Both the position numbers and the translations under genes were made by a program. Shown in pieces: positions 9,701 through 22,065 of a stretch of DNA of 64,000 nucleotides. The notes under the pieces were generated by a model that did no database searches, was not told the DNA's origin, and saw only the letters and a list, made by a program, of their open reading frames with translations. This stretch comes from Gorsachius magnificus (Eukaryota > Chordata > Aves > Pelecaniformes > Ardeidae): contig CM067107.1 of NCBI GenBank assembly GCA_034008185.1, positions 186,001-250,000 of the forward strand. Reading direction: 5' to 3'. The stretch's first letter is position 1; every line of letters begins with the position of its first letter.

Positions 9701-12700
9701 ACGGGGAATTGCATGTGCCAGGGACCATTTCTGACAGCCCCCACAGGACCTCACCACTGAATCCTTCTCTCACCCCCATGTCCTCAACCATGATCCCAGC
9801 AGGATTTGATCCCGTCAAACACTCGCGGGTGCCCGCATGCAGCGCCTGGGCTCCTCTGGGCTCTGGGAGAAACTTGAAGCTCAAAGAGGACCCAGAGCCA
9901 CGTGCTAGGGGCTTGGACCTTCTGCAGGTCTCAGCTTCCTCCCATCCTCATCCCTCCCCCTCTGATCCTTGCAGCAGCAGACAAGAGCTGAGAGGTGGAA
10001 AACGATGTTGGTGTTTAAGCAGCTGCAGCAGTTCCAGGACGAGCAGGAACGTCTCCTCCTGACGTGGCTGGAGGAGGTGGAGAATCAGATAGTGCGTACC
10101 CAGACGGAGGATGATAGGAAGATCTCGGTGGAGATCTCTCACCTGGGCAACCTCATTCGGGAGCTGGAAGGGATGAACCCACAGCCAGAGAATAAATCCC
10201 TGCAGGTGAGGGTGGGGAGTTGGGCACCGGACCTTGCCGCGCTCTGAAGGTGGCGGTGAGGTGGTGGTGTCTTCCGACCTCTTTGCCTTGACATTTCGAA
10301 TGGTTTATTGAGCTGCTCGGTTCATGACGAAGCCGTGCTGTGTGCTGTAGGCTGGCGTTAATGAGCTGTGTGCTGCCCTATCCAAACCAGGAGGAGGAGG
10401 AGGACCCCCAGAGTTAGTCTTTCAGCATCTTGGAAGTGTCTGCCGCTTCCCTCCCTAACCCCGGGTCAAAGGAAGGGAGACCCAGGCCCATCTTGCAGGA
10501 CGGTGGCAAAAATTAACAAACAAACCCTGGCTCAAGCCCCAGGTGAGGCCACCCAGCGTAGGATGACACCTTCCCTCCCCAGGAGGCCATGTCAGGCAGG
10601 ACACGAGCAGCAGCAGCAGTTCAGAATCAAACATGACATTCCACCAGCTGTATCGGGGCATTTCTTCTCACCGGGGGCCACCGCCTGGGTACAAGAGGTC
10701 CCTGATCTCGCTCCGTGCTGCCCCAAGAAAGCCCAAACCCAGCAAAGCAACCGACAGCTGAGGGAGAGAAGGGATTGAGACGGGCCTGAAGGTCACACAG
10801 AGTTTAATTCCCATCTTCTCTCTCCTTTAGGATGCCAGGAGTGCTTTGACCAGGTAGGTGGCTCTCCCTTTTCCCGAGGGGACAGTTGTCCCCAGCAGAG
10901 CATCACAAAGCGGCCAGGAATGGGGGGGCAGGATGGCTTGTCCTCTCTACCAGGGTCCCCACTGCTCAGGGTGAGGAAGAAGCCGGAGGGAAGCTGGCCC
11001 TGGGGGGGAGATCACGTCCCACCGCCTTCTCCATTCAGCTGGAGGAGGCCACCATCCACCATCGAGGAGGTCCAGAGCAGGTGCACATCCTCCACAGGGA
11101 CATTGGGACCACTGATATGCCCAGCAATGTCTCAAGTGACTCAACCTGATGCTTGGGGAGAAACATCCTCACCCGGCATCTTCTCTAAGCAGGGTTTCTA
11201 TGTAGCTCATTCAGCAAAGAGGGGGACACAAAAGTCTTCTCACAGAATCCCAGCATGGCAGGGGTTGGAAGGGACCTCGAGGGATCACCCAGCCTAACCC
11301 CCCTGCTCAAGCAGGCTCACCCAGAGCAGGGGGCACAGGACAGCAGCCAGGTGGGGCTTGAATATCTCCAGAGAAGGAGACTCCACAGCCCCCCTGGGCA
11401 TCCTGGGCCAGGGCTCCATCACCCTCAAAGTCAACAAGTTCTTCCTACGTTCAACTGGAACCTCTTCTGCTTCAGGTTGTGCCCATGGCCCCTTGTCCTG
11501 TCACTGGGCACCACTGGGAAGAGCCTGGTTCTGTCCTGGTGCCCCCCAACCCTTGAGATATTTCATAGAATCATAGAATGTTTTGGGTTGGAAGGGACCC
11601 CTAGAGGTCATCTGGTCCAACCCCAAAGGTGTTGATAAGATCCCCTCTCAGCCTTCTCTTCTCCAGGCTGAACAAGCCCAGCTCCCTCAGCCTCCCCTCG
11701 CAGGGGAGATGCCCCAGTCCCCCCATCATCCTTGTTGCCCTCCTCTGGACTCTCTCCAGTAGCTCCTCACCCTTCTTGAACTGGGGAGCCCAGAACTGGA
11801 CGCAGAGCTCCAGGTGGGGTCTCACTGGGGCAGAGCAGAGGGGGAGGAGAACCTCCCTGGCCCTGCTGGCCACTCTCCTCTTGATGCACCCCAGGATGCC
11901 CTTGGCCTTCTTGGCCACCAGGGCACCCTGCTGGCTCATGGCCACCTTGTTGTCCACCAGGACCCCCACGTCCCTCTGGGCAGAGCTGCTTCCCAGCAGC
12001 AGCCCCCAGCCTGTCCTGGTGCATGGGGTTCAACCTCCCCAGGGCCAGCACCCAGCGCTTGACCCTTGTTGAACTCCATCAGGTTCCTCTCTGCCCAACA
12101 CTGCAGCCTGCCCAGGTCCTGCTAGATCAGCCTCTCCCGGCAGATCCGCCCCTCCTGCCAGTTTTTCTCCTCCTAGGTGCGATGCAAGGACGCTCCAGCA
12201 ACTGACAGAGAAGTTTCCCAGGGTGGAGAAGAGCTTGAAGGATTTCTCTCAGAAAAACATCATCCTGAAGGAAGCCCTGAGGAAATTCAAAGGTACAAAG
12301 GAAGGGGGAAATCTAAACACGCTTCTGCGGCTGGGATGGGGGGGACGCTCGCCGATCACCCGCGTAGGGCCCCGGCTACGGAACACCACCATGAACAACC
12401 CTCCCGTGTGGGGCTGGAGCTGGAAGAGGGAGGGCGACCACGTTCCCAGGTGCCTTTGCACGCGCGTCTGAACGCTGGGGTGAGGCCAAGGGCTGGAGCG
12501 AGCCCTTCCCTGCAGCTATGTCGAGGAACCGCATCCAATTCTTGGTTCCAGTCCGGTTTGAACCCAAGGGGGCTGCAGAGAACTCCTGGCCCTCCTTGGG
12601 CAAGTCGGCGGCGTGAGCAGCCACCGTATTGCCAACGGCTGGTGGCGTGCATGTAGATAAAACCCCAGGCGAGCGGTTTTGAGGCCGTTCCCTGCCTGCA

Positions 12701-13831
12701 GATAACCGCCCCAATTCCCTCCTCAGATCCCCAGTTGGTAACTGGTGCAAGAGTTGAAGAAGCATCCTCACAAAGCTGGGTTTGAAGGGCTGGCCACCCG
12801 TGAGCCGGACTTGTTTGCCTGGTGATTGTGTGTGGGTCGCAAGGGGGGTGAAAAGCGCGCCTCCTTGTATTTAATCAATTCGAAACACGTTCCCTCCCCC
12901 CCCCCCCCCAACCTAACGGCACCTCTCTCCTCCTCTCTCCTTCCAGAGAGTCTCCCAGTTGAACTGGATGTGCAATGGGGTAAGTCGCAGGAGGCCTGGA
13001 GGCATCCTGGGGTGAAAAAGGGGACACAAGGGAGAAAAGGCGGCAAAAAATAGGGGAATTCACGCTTTCCTGGTGGGTTGGTGAGGGGAATTTTTGATCA
13101 GAATTAAAAAAAGTGCAAATCGTTATAGATTTCAACAGATCCACTGGGCGTATTTCACGGAGAAAGCCTTTACCAAGCAGCTTTGGCCAGGCCAAGATTT
13201 CCTCTCTGGTCAAAAAAAACCAACCCACCCCAGGAGGGCACAGAGGGCGAGAACCATCCGTCGCCTTCCCTCCTGACGCGCTGGTTTTTTTCCTTCTCTC
13301 GCGCTTTCCTTCCCCTCAGCAAATGTGACCCTGGATCCAGACACAGCAAACCCCCACCTCGTCCTCTCCGAGGACCGGCGGAGTGTGAGGTGGGACGAAA
13401 CGCCCCGGGATTTGCCCAGCAGTCCCCAGAGATTTGACACCTACTGCTCCGTGTTGGGTTGCGAAGGCTTCACGGCGGGGAGGCGCTACTGGGAAGTGCA
13501 GCTGGGGAGCAGGGGATTTTGGGCTGTGGGGGTGGCCAGAGACTCGGCATGGAGAAAGGGTTGGATTAACCTCGACCCTTCCCAGGGGATTTGGGCTGTT
13601 GGCATCTGCGGGGACAGGTTTCAAGCCTTCACCTCCTTTGAAACAGTCCAGCCGCTGAACGGGAGGCCAAGGACACTCCGGGTCTCTCTGGATTACGAGA
13701 AGGGACACGTGGCTTTCTTCAACGCTGATAACGAGACCTTGGCTTTTGCTTTTCCTCCGGCTTCTTTCAATGGAGAGAAAATCCTCCCTTTCTTCTGGGT
13801 TTGGGAGTCCAGGATCCATCTGGCTCCCTGA
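6750..13831 (+). CDS. TRIM gene A: RING/B-box/coiled-coil/B30.2 protein (TRIM7/39-like)
   Basis: Predicted E3 ubiquitin ligase of the TRIM class IV type. Exons: 6750-7166, 8658-8753, 9975-10205, 10831-10853, 12177-12292, 12947-12979, 13320-13831. All have AG/GT borders and an open frame, giving 475 aa. RING C3HC4 residues are C16, C19, C31, H33, C36, C39, C53 and C56. The B-box 2 is C95, H98, C106, D109, C114, C117, H123 and H126. A coiled coil follows (exons 2-3), then PRY/SPRY starting at NVTLDPDTA, with WEVQ and the LDYE motif. The first ATG in good context was chosen because it matches the start of the paralogues. Introns hold a 90-nt tandem repeat and CR1 copies. A polyadenylation signal AATAAA is at 13931. 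The family role is ubiquitination, often in antiviral defence; the target is unknown. Confidence 0.92.
7192..7482 (+). repeat. 90-nt tandem repeat, 3.2 copies, in intron 1 of gene A
   Basis: Starts at about 7192, 7282, 7372 and 7462, with exactly 90-nt spacing and few differences. The period is a multiple of three and the unit has no stop in the frame of exon 1, so the exon 1 frame stays open to 7619 if the intron is retained, with repeats containing [15 protein letters not shown]. Confidence 0.95.
7680..8610 (+). mobile_element. CR1 LINE fragment, intron 1 of gene A
   Basis: Reads [15 protein letters not shown] and later FTGDTKLG-like blocks of CR1 reverse transcriptase, broken by frameshifts, and ends with a CR1-type tail (CTTCTCCAACCTCAGCGATT then ATGATTCCATGAT). 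Same subfamily as 400-1245, 16699-17515 and 55540-56150. Confidence 0.88.
9305..9372 (+). mobile_element. CR1 3' end remnant
   Basis: A short piece with the CR1 3' terminus: GGTTGGACTTGATGATCTTA, then a CAACCTAAACCATTCTATGA-type tail. It lies in intron 2 of gene A. Confidence 0.85.
11238..12170 (-). mobile_element. Composite CR1 LINE, intron 4 of gene A
   Basis: On the minus strand it encodes the CR1 C-terminal block [16 protein letters not shown] through LRGDLINTF. This is then interrupted by a complete CR1 3' tail (TTCTATGATTCTATGA near 11566-11585), after which the distal part of a CR1 continues to 11238. The same junction occurs in the copy at 33440-34365, while 14275-14725 shows the uninterrupted form. 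Confidence 0.85.
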
Positions 13832-14274
13832 GCCAACGCAGGAAGCACGAGGGTCATTACAGGCTCTGGATGAGCCTTTGGATCGATCCGGGAACCCACA
13901 CTATATTTCGGGACTCGATGGACGGTCAAGAATAAAGGGGAGCAAACGGGTTCCGGTGTCCACTTTGGATTTCATTCTCATGGGGTTTCTCAGGAGAAAG
14001 CGGAGCGAGAAGGGATCAGCTTGGGCAAACCTTGGGATGTTTTAACATTTGGGGACTCCCCAAAATTTTCCAAGGGAATATCAGCCCGGGATGAGCTGGA
14101 AAATGAGGCCTACGCTTTGCACGACAGCCCCTAGGACACCGATTTCACAGCTTTAATCCCTTCTACTCCTCTCCTGTCCTCGCCAATTTTTCCCTGCCTT
14201 GACATTCACCAGCGATGTTCCGGATAGGGATGAAGAAGCCGGCTCTGGTTCCTGGTTTAATTACTAGAAAGGAA
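13832..14274. other. 3' region of gene A
   Basis: 3' untranslated sequence with AATAAA at 13931-13936, about 100 nt after the stop. Beyond it, no gene or recognised repeat until the CR1 at 14275. Confidence 0.6.
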
Positions 14275-14725
14275 AAGAGGATACCTGTCCTGGCGCTGGG
14301 CACTACTGGGAAGAGTCTGGCTCCGTCCTGGTGACCCCCACCCCTGAGATATTTGTAGGTGGTGATGAGATCCCCTCTCAGCCTTCTCTTCTCCAGGCTG
14401 AACAAGCCCAGCTCCCTCAGCCTCTCCTCGTAGGGGAGATGCTCCAGTCCCCCCATCATCCTTGTTGCCCTCCCCTGGACTCTCTCCAGTAGCTCCTCAT
14501 CCTTCTTGAACTGGGGAGCCCAGAACTGGACGCAGAGCTCCAGGTGGGGTCTCACTGGGGCAGAGCAGAGGGGGAGGAGAACCTCCCTGGCCCTGCTGGC
14601 TACGCTCCTCTTGATGCACCCCAGGATGCCCTTGGCCTTCTTGGCCACCAGGGCACCCTGCTGGCTCATGGCCACCTTGTTGTCCACCAGGACCCCCACG
14701 TCCCTCTGGGCAGAGCTGCTTTGAC
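14275..14725 (-). mobile_element. CR1 LINE fragment (uninterrupted form)
   Basis: The minus strand reads [20 protein letters not shown] and on through [20 protein letters not shown] in one open frame. This is the CR1 ORF2 C-terminal region without the internal tail insertion seen at 11238-12170. Confidence 0.9.
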
Positions 14726-14944
14726 CCATAGCAGTCTCTGCTGGGTGTGGGTCTCATGTCCCACCTTACGCCAAGGGCAAAGATGATGTCCCCAGGGGTC
14801 AGGAGGGGCAGAAATTCCTTCTGCCAGCCAGGAAGACCCCACTCTGCAGCGACTAGGACATTCAAACCCTTAGGGGGGACCCAAGAGATGTTTGAGTCCT
14901 CCCAAAGAACTCTACAGATGCTGTCCTGAAGGGTGCTGAGGGCC

Positions 14945-15200
14945 TCCCCAAGCTCCGGCCAGGTCCTGGGGGGGTCTCACCAAGCCATGACCAGGTCCTG
15001 GGGGGCCTCCCCAGCTCTGGCCAGGTCCCGCTCCCAAACCCTGGCCAGGTTCCGGGGGGCCTTCCCAAGCCCGGCCAGGTCCTGGGGGCCTCCCCAGCCG
15101 CCGGTCCCTAACAGTCTCCCAAAACCCGGCCAGGTCCCGGGGGGGCAGGTCCCGGGGAGCCTCCCCAAGCCGTGGCCAGGTCCCGGGGGGCCTGATATCT
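14945..15200. repeat. GC-rich minisatellite upstream of gene B
   Basis: About eight imperfect units (roughly 27-36 nt) built on GGCCAGGTCCTGGGGGCCTC. It lies 400-640 nt upstream of the gene B start codon. Confidence 0.85.
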
Positions 15201-15585
15201 CAGAACCATTTTCAGCCAGTGGTTGTCTCCCACCCCAGCTCCACCACAACCCCTCTTTGGTGCTAGCAGGGTGTGAAACTCCTGTTCTAGCTGTTGTTGA
15301 GTCACCAAATCCACAGGTCTCCTCTGATTCAAAGGACAGGCTTTGGAGACTGGAAAATCCCAGCGCCTTCAGGAAGGGGTGGAAATGGGGTGGGCATCTC
15401 CAATTCTCTTCCTCCCGAGCTGTCTCTCTGCTACCGCCCAGCACCAGCAGAGCCACAGAAGTAAATCTGCTGCCCAAAGCCCTGCTAGAAAGGGGCTGGA
15501 TCTCGGCTTAACCAATGGCTTAGAATCAGGAAGAGCCGTCTCCTTCCTGAGCATTTGAAAGCGAAACGAGCTCGGGTCGCACGCC

Positions 15586-18500
15586 ATGGCGGCCAAGAAG
15601 TCTGTGGGAAGGCTCCAGGATGAAGTCTCCTGCTCCATCTGCCTGGAGCTTTTCCAGGACCCCGTGTCCATCCACTGCGGGCACAGCTTTTGCCGGGCGT
15701 GCATCACTCGGAACTGGGAAGGACTGACCACCAACTTCTCCTGTCCCCGGTGCAGGGAGACCGTCCCCCAACAGAGCCTCCGACCCAACTGGGAGTTGGC
15801 CAACATCACTGAAGCAGCCAAGAACTTGAATCTGCACCTGGTCAGAGAGGTGGGAAGAGGGGAGAACTTGTGCGAGGAGCACCAGGAAGCCCTGAAGCTC
15901 TTCTGCGAAGATGAGAAAAAGCTCATCTGCATAGTGTGTGAGAGGTACAAGGTGCACCGGAGACATTCGGTGATTCCTGTGGATGAGGCTGCCCAGGAGT
16001 ACAAGGTAAGGGGGTTTTGGGGCACGTTGACGCGCAGAGAACCAGAATATCCTGGTGGGGCTGCTTCCGATGGGTGTGGGTACCTGTATAGCCTTTGGGC
16101 TGTGGGATAAACCACCTGTGGGGGCGCCCGTCCTTGTCTCTCGACAGCAACTGTTGAGGTGGCGTCACCTGCCCCGAGGAAGAGGTGGACGTAGGAGCAC
16201 CATGCTCTTGGAGGGACCAAGGGGTCACCAAGGGTTGAACCACGAGCGGATGCATACGATTCCTCACCACCCCAATCCCCACGTAATCTTTAAACCTCAC
16301 GATTCGCAAGGCTGGGGGTTTGCCGAGCCTCAGGAGGGTTTGTTTGTCCATAACTGGCTCGGTCCTCCAGGATGCAGGTCCTTTCACAAGGTCAGCTCTG
16401 CTGAAGGTCACTGGGGAAATAAAGCAAAGACAGCCTCTGCCCTTTTCCTACCCCACCGTTCCCTGGAATCTCCTTGACCGTGGAGGAAAAGGAAAAGGGG
16501 GGGAGGTTCATAATAGCTTTGAAACAGTCACGGATGTCACAAAACTTCTGCGACGCTTCCAGAGCGGTCGACAGTTCCCCATTGTTTCTGCTGAGCATGG
16601 GAAGTGCTGCCAAAACCCACGAGATGGCAACCATGTCCGAATTTCCAAAGTAACTGGCTCCTCCCCCACCCCCAATCTTTACCCTCAGCTCCTTATTTAG
16701 AATCACGGAATCACAGAATCGTTGGAGTTGGAGAAGCCCTTGAAGCTCCCCCAGCCCAACCCTTCCCCTACCCCTGCCATCCCACCCCCAAACCCCGGCC
16801 CTCAGCACCACCTCTGCCCAGCTGTTAAATCCCCCCCGGGGTGGGGACTCGACCCCTTCCCTGGGCAGCCCCTTCCAGCCCCTGACAGCCCTTTGGCGAA
16901 GGAATTGTTCCCCAGGGCCAACCTCCCCCTGCCCTGGCACAACTTGAGGCCGGTGCCCCTCGTCCCATCGCCCCTCCCTGGGAGCAGAGCCCGACCCCCC
17001 CCCCCCCCCCTCAGCCTCCTCTGCTCCAGGCTGAACCCCCAGCTCCCCCAGCCGCTCCCCAGCAGCCTGGGGCTCCAGACCCCTCCTCAGCTCCGCTGCC
17101 CTTCTCTGGACACGCTCCAGCCCCCCCAGGGCCTTCGGGGAGGGAGGGGCCCAACCCTGACCCCAGCAGTTGAGGGGCGGCCCCCCCGGTGCCCAGCACA
17201 GGGGCACGTCCCTGCCCTGCTCCTGCTGGCCACACCACTCCTGATACAAGCCAGGATGCCGCTGGCCCTCTTGGCCACCTGGGCACCCTGATGGCTCCTC
17301 TCCAGCCCCCTCTCGACCAACCCCCCCAGGGCCTTTTCCGCCGGGCAGCTTTCCAGCCCCTCTGCCCCACGCCTGGAGCGTTGGGTGGGGTTGTGGTGAC
17401 CCCAGGGCAGGACCTGGCCCTTGGCCTTGTTGACCCTCCCCCAATTGGGCTGGGCCCATGGCTCCAGCCTGGCCAGGTGCCTCTGCAGGACCCCCCTCCC
17501 CTCCAGCAGTTCGAACTTTTTTGTTTAATTCTAAAAGCTTTCCATCAATTACCAATGACCTAAGCCCAAGCTATGGACCACCCCCACATCCATTGGGTGG
17601 GTCTGGCGTGGGCCAGTGGGCGTCAGATGTGAAAGCTCTTCAGCTGTTCTGCTCGCAAGTTGGCACGAGCCTGTTTGGATTCAGCACCGAGCTTCTCCCC
17701 ACTTGGCTTCCACCCCTCGTGAGGCACTTTCCAGCAACGACGCCTCTTGCGGGCAAGCTCAGGCCAACCTGAAACCTATTTCCTCCTGTAGCAGAGAAGC
17801 TGGAAGGACCCAGAAGGACTCGGAATGAGTTCTGAGGCAGCCGTGGACCAGGAAGCGCCGTTGGTGCATTGGTGTTGCGATAGCGAGGAGCCTACCTCTG
17901 ATGCTGGGCAGCGGTGCCGTTAAACACAGGAATTATTTCTTTCAGGGACAAATTAAGACCCATCTTCAGTGCCTGAAATCGGAGCAAGAGGAGCTCCTAT
18001 CTTCCGTGAAGGACAGAGAATGCAAAATCCAGGACTACACTGTAGGCACCCGTCAGTTGTCCTTGGCGGAGGGTGGGGGGTGGGGGGGGAAAAGGAGGAA
18101 CATCTCTTCCTCTCGCCCGTGGGTGGATGATGCTCAAGGGGGGGGTGGGGAAGGGAGTTAGTGTCTTCCCCCAATCCATCTTTTTGGTGGATCTCACTAA
18201 GGCATGACCTCCTGTTGTCTCTTGATGCTTTTTGTCCCGCTCGCCACTTCCCTTTGCCCCACTCTTCTTGCCCTTGGCAGAAGAGGACAGAAGCTGAAAA
18301 GCAGAAGCTTGTGACCATGTATAAGGGGCTGCACAAGTTCCTGGAGGACCAGGAGGCCTTGTTGCTGGCCCAGCAGCAGCAGGTGGACACAGAGATCATC
18401 AACGCGCACAAAAAAATCCTCATCGAGCTTTCGGAGGAGGCCACGAGCCTGGGCACATTGATTGGGGAGATGGAGAGCATATGCCAGCAGCCAGGCTGTG

Positions 18501-21500
18501 AATTCCTGAAGGTGAGACCCCGGGCTTCCCCAAAATTGCTGTGAAGACGCTGGTTGAGCACCATCTTGGTCTCCAGCTCTCAGTTTCATACCCCAACTTG
18601 CTGAAAGAGGGACTTGGTTACAGGGGGACCTCAGTACCCCAAGGGGAGGCATTCCAGGCCACTAAATCTCTTTTTCTCTCTCATCTAGGACATCAGAACC
18701 ACGCTGAGCAGGTATGTGGTCCTTCCCCTGTCCAAATTTCACCCCAGCGGAGCAGCTTTGTGGCAGGATACTGGGAGAAATCCTGTAGGGACTGGTTGGC
18801 CCTTCTGCAACGTAGCCTTTGGACTTGACTGAGGACGCCGGGGTTTGGAAGGGGGGCTCTTCCTCTCTTCTTAATGAATGATAAATTCAGGCGCCTGCTG
18901 GCACCCACAGCTCCGTCGCCTGTACGAGCTGAACGAGGAGGTCAGGGCTCCATTTCTGAAGGGGGCAGGTTGCTGAGCTCCCCAGGCGAATGGCTGGTGG
19001 AGCCACGCTGGGGAAGACGCTTGAGCCGTCACTGAAGAAGGCTAGCACAGGCACGTACGGGGGGCGGGGCCATCACCAGCCATCGCCCCCGTCCACGTAC
19101 CTGAGCAAGGAGAGCCAAGTAGGGCTGGGAAGAGCATCTGGGGGCAGCCCAGAGCATCAGGCAGGTCCATGGGCCGGAGGCAGGCCTGGGGGCGAGCCAA
19201 GAGGGTAGCCCATGGGGTGGATCAGCAGGGTTGGTGGCCACGTAGAGATGCTCCTTCAAAGCAGCTTGCAAAAGGGCTGAATGCTGCAGGGCTGAGCTTA
19301 GAAGGACGGGACGGCATCCAGAGAGACCTGGCCAAGCTGGAGAGGTGGGGTCATGGGAACCTCATAAGGTCCAACAAGGCCAAGGGCAAGGTCCTGCCCC
19401 TGGGTGGGGGCAACCCCCGGGATCCATCCAGGGATGAGGGGATGGGGAGCAGCCCTGCCAAGAGGGACTGGGGGATGAAAAGCTGGACGTGACCCGGCCA
19501 TGGGCACTGGCAGCCCAGAAGGCCCAACCCTCCCCTGGGCTGCATCCCCAGCAGCGTGGCCAGCGGCCAGGGAGGGGATTGTGCCCCTCTGCTCCGCTCT
19601 GGGGAGACCTCCCTGGAGCCCTGCGTCCAGCTCGGGAGCTCTCAGTACAAGGAGGACATGGACCTGTTGGAGCGGGGCCAGGGGAGGGCGACCAAAATGC
19701 TGCGAGGGCTGGAGCCCCTCTGCTCCGGGGCCGGGCTGGGAGAGTTGGGGGTGTTCATCCTGGAGAAGAGAAGGTTCAGGGCAGAGCTGAGTGTGGCCTT
19801 GCAGGGCTTCCAGGGGGCCCAGAGGAAAGGGGGGGACAAGCTTTTTAGCAGGGCCGGCTGTGACAGGACAAGGGGGGATGGTTTTAAACCCAACCAGGGC
19901 AGGTTTAGACTGGAGCTGAGGAAGAACTTCTTGACCCTGAGGGTGGTGAAACCCTGGCAGGGGTTTCCCAGAGCAGGGGTGGAGGCCCCATCCCTGGGAA
20001 CATCGAAGGCCAGGTTGGACGGGGCTGTGGGCAACCTGATCTGGTTAAAGGTGTCCCTGCTCCCTGTAGGGGGGTTGGGCTGGGTGACCTCTGGGGGTCC
20101 CTTCCACCCCAACCCATTGCATGATTCCATGATCCTATGATTAAATAGAGCCCCCGGGCTGTGGATGGAGGCATGGGGTCCCCGGTGGGTCTGCTCAGGG
20201 ATGTTAATTCCCATTGAGGCCCTCACGTAACCACCTCATGCTTTGGCAGCTGAAGAGAATCAATGAACCCCCACAAGGGCGCCACATGCTCGTGGCGTGC
20301 CCTTTGCCGTCAGAGACGTGCGATGTGGTGCAGACCCATCATCTTCTGTCCACTAAGTCTCCCCACCGACCGCTGATGAAGTGTTGAGTCACGAGCTACA
20401 ACCAGGCGTAAACACCTCCCCCCCTTTTCCTTCCTTCCAGGTGCAAGAGGAGAAAGTTCCCTCAGCGGCTCAATATCCCCTATGAGCTGGAAGAGAAGTT
20501 CCGAGACTTCACAAGGAAAGCCGCAGGCATCCAGAAGGCGATGGACTCATTTCAAGGTACCATGTGCAGGTCCAGCAAGGGAAACGTCGTCGTGCTTCTT
20601 AAGGGGGGGAGGGACAGAGCGAAGCCCTGCTTGTCGAACGGGGGATTGATTTTTTTCCTCAAGACCCAATGGTGAGGTGGCAAATGAGCAGCATTAGGCT
20701 GAAGTCACCCTCCTGCTGCCGCTGTTGTCGCCTGGTGCGTTGGGGCCCCCGCGTATTTCAGGTGAACACGGTGGAGGCAGCGTCTCGCTGCTCTCTTGTG
20801 CTCCTCACCGCAGCTACGCTCCGACGCGGCGGCGTAGTCGTTGTCTTTGCAGCAGTCCCCTCCACGCGTGGGTGCATCTCCTACGCATAGCTCTGTTTTT
20901 CTCCTCTCCCCGCCTCAGCAATCTCCCCCCAATATCCTTCTCTCTACGTTGGGGAGCTGTGGATTTGATGGGCGGACTGTTGGGTGGATAAGGAACTGAT
21001 GGATGGTTGCATCCAGAGGGGAGTGGTCAACGGCTCGATGTCCAGATGGAGACCGGTGACGAGTGGTGTCCCTCAGGGGTCGGACTGGGTGACCTCTAGG
21101 GGTCCCTTCCAACCCAACCCATTCCATGATTGTATGATTCAAGTTTGTCTCTGTTCCCCCATGCTCGTTCCCTGACACTCAGGATTTTTGGTGGAAATCC
21201 AGAACTGGACCAATTTTTCTTTCTGCCTTTCACGTTTTTCTCTCTCTCTTCCCTGTAGGTGCAATGGCATTCAGGCTTCCTTTAACACGTAAGTGAACTG
21301 AATAGATGCCCAACCCATCCAGCATCTCAAAAAAATAAATAAATAATCCAGTAAACCAAAGTTCTGCTGCTCGCAAAGATCAAGCCAAACCACTCTGCTT
21401 CCTCCTTTCCTCCTTCTCCCATCCTGGTCCCACCACGAGGCAACTCCTGGAGGGGTCCCAACTGGCTCAGAGGGATGGGAAGGGAGAGAAAAAGCCCTGT

Positions 21501-22065
21501 GCTCTCCCATAATGACCCGACTCTATCTCTGCCTCCAGCACAGCTTACACTAGACCCGAAGACAGCCAACGCTCAGCTAAAGCTCTCGGAAGACTGCACG
21601 GCCGTGAGATGGGCAAAGTCCGGGCAGGACCTGCCCTCCAACCCGGAGAGGTTCAAAGGCCACCCCTGTGTGCTGGGCTCAATGGGCTTCACGTCGGGTT
21701 GGCACTCCTGGGAGGTGGAGATCTGCGGACCAGGCGTATGCGCCATTGGGGTGGCCAAGGCTTCGGTGCAGAGGGAGTGTCGCTTTCCCCTGGAGCCTGA
21801 GGCGGGGGTATGGGCACTGTGTCACAGCAGACACGAGTACAGTGCTGTGACCTCTCCTGATGTCACCCCGTTGACCCTACACAGCGTTCCCCAGCGGATA
21901 CGAATCTGCTTGGACTGTCAGGAAGGGAACGTGCTGTTTCTCGATGCTGGGAGCAAGGCACAGATCTTTGCTTTTCTACAGGTGGCTTTCAAGGGGGAGA
22001 CCGTCTACCCATGGTTCCTGGTGAGGGAGGGTGCTTGCCTCAAACTTTTTCCCCCAGGCATGTGA
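15586..22065 (+). CDS. TRIM gene B: RING/B-box/coiled-coil/B30.2 protein with diverged SPRY
   Basis: Predicted TRIM E3 ligase of 480 aa. Exons: 15586-16005, 17946-18041, 18281-18511, 18689-18711, 20441-20556, 21259-21288, 21539-22065, all AG/GT and phase-consistent. RING cysteines/histidine C16, C19, C31, H33, C36, C39, C53, C56; B-box 2 C96, H99, C107, E110, C115, C118, H124, H127, with Glu where the paralogues have Asp. The coiled coil spans exons 2-3. The PRY start (QLTLDPKTA) is normal. The SPRY is unusual: the common LDYE motif reads LDCQ, and the LGCEGF motif reads LGSMGF. Overlapping AATAAA signals lie at 22072-22082, directly after the stop. CR1 insertions occupy introns 1, 4 and 5. 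Function in the cell cannot be fixed; the changed SPRY suggests an altered ligand or relaxed constraint. Confidence 0.9.
16699..17515 (-). mobile_element. CR1 LINE fragment, intron 1 of gene B
   Basis: Minus-strand copy beginning with the 3' tail (TCACGGAATCACAGAATCGT on the plus strand) and extending into CR1 ORF2-derived sequence matching 55540-56150. Frames are broken and a poly-C run interrupts it. Confidence 0.87.
18985..19305 (+). repeat. Unidentified interspersed repeat, copy 1
   Basis: Shares with 35040-35410, 44875-45085 and 60655-60880 (reverse) the words CAGAGCATCAGG, AGCCAAGA, CCCATGGGGTGGATCAGC and GCTGAGCTTA. It stops where a 5'-truncated CR1 begins (about 19305). Intron 4 of gene B. 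Confidence 0.75.
19305..20145 (+). mobile_element. CR1 LINE fragment, intron 4 of gene B
   Basis: ORF2 C-terminal region: GIQRDLAKLERWG-like start, then RGLEPLCSGAGLGELGVF and LELRKNFLTLRVVKPWQGF, ending in the tail CATTGCATGATTCCATGATC. The frame is interrupted. Same subfamily as 22430-23465, 26280-27410 and 41224-41722. Confidence 0.9.
20965..21142 (+). mobile_element. CR1 with internal deletion, intron 5 of gene B
   Basis: The block VVNGSMSRWRPVTSGVPQGS from the reverse-transcriptase region is joined at about 21080 directly to the CR1 3' terminus (GACCTCTAGGGGTCCCTTCC and tail), so the central part is missing. Confidence 0.85.
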
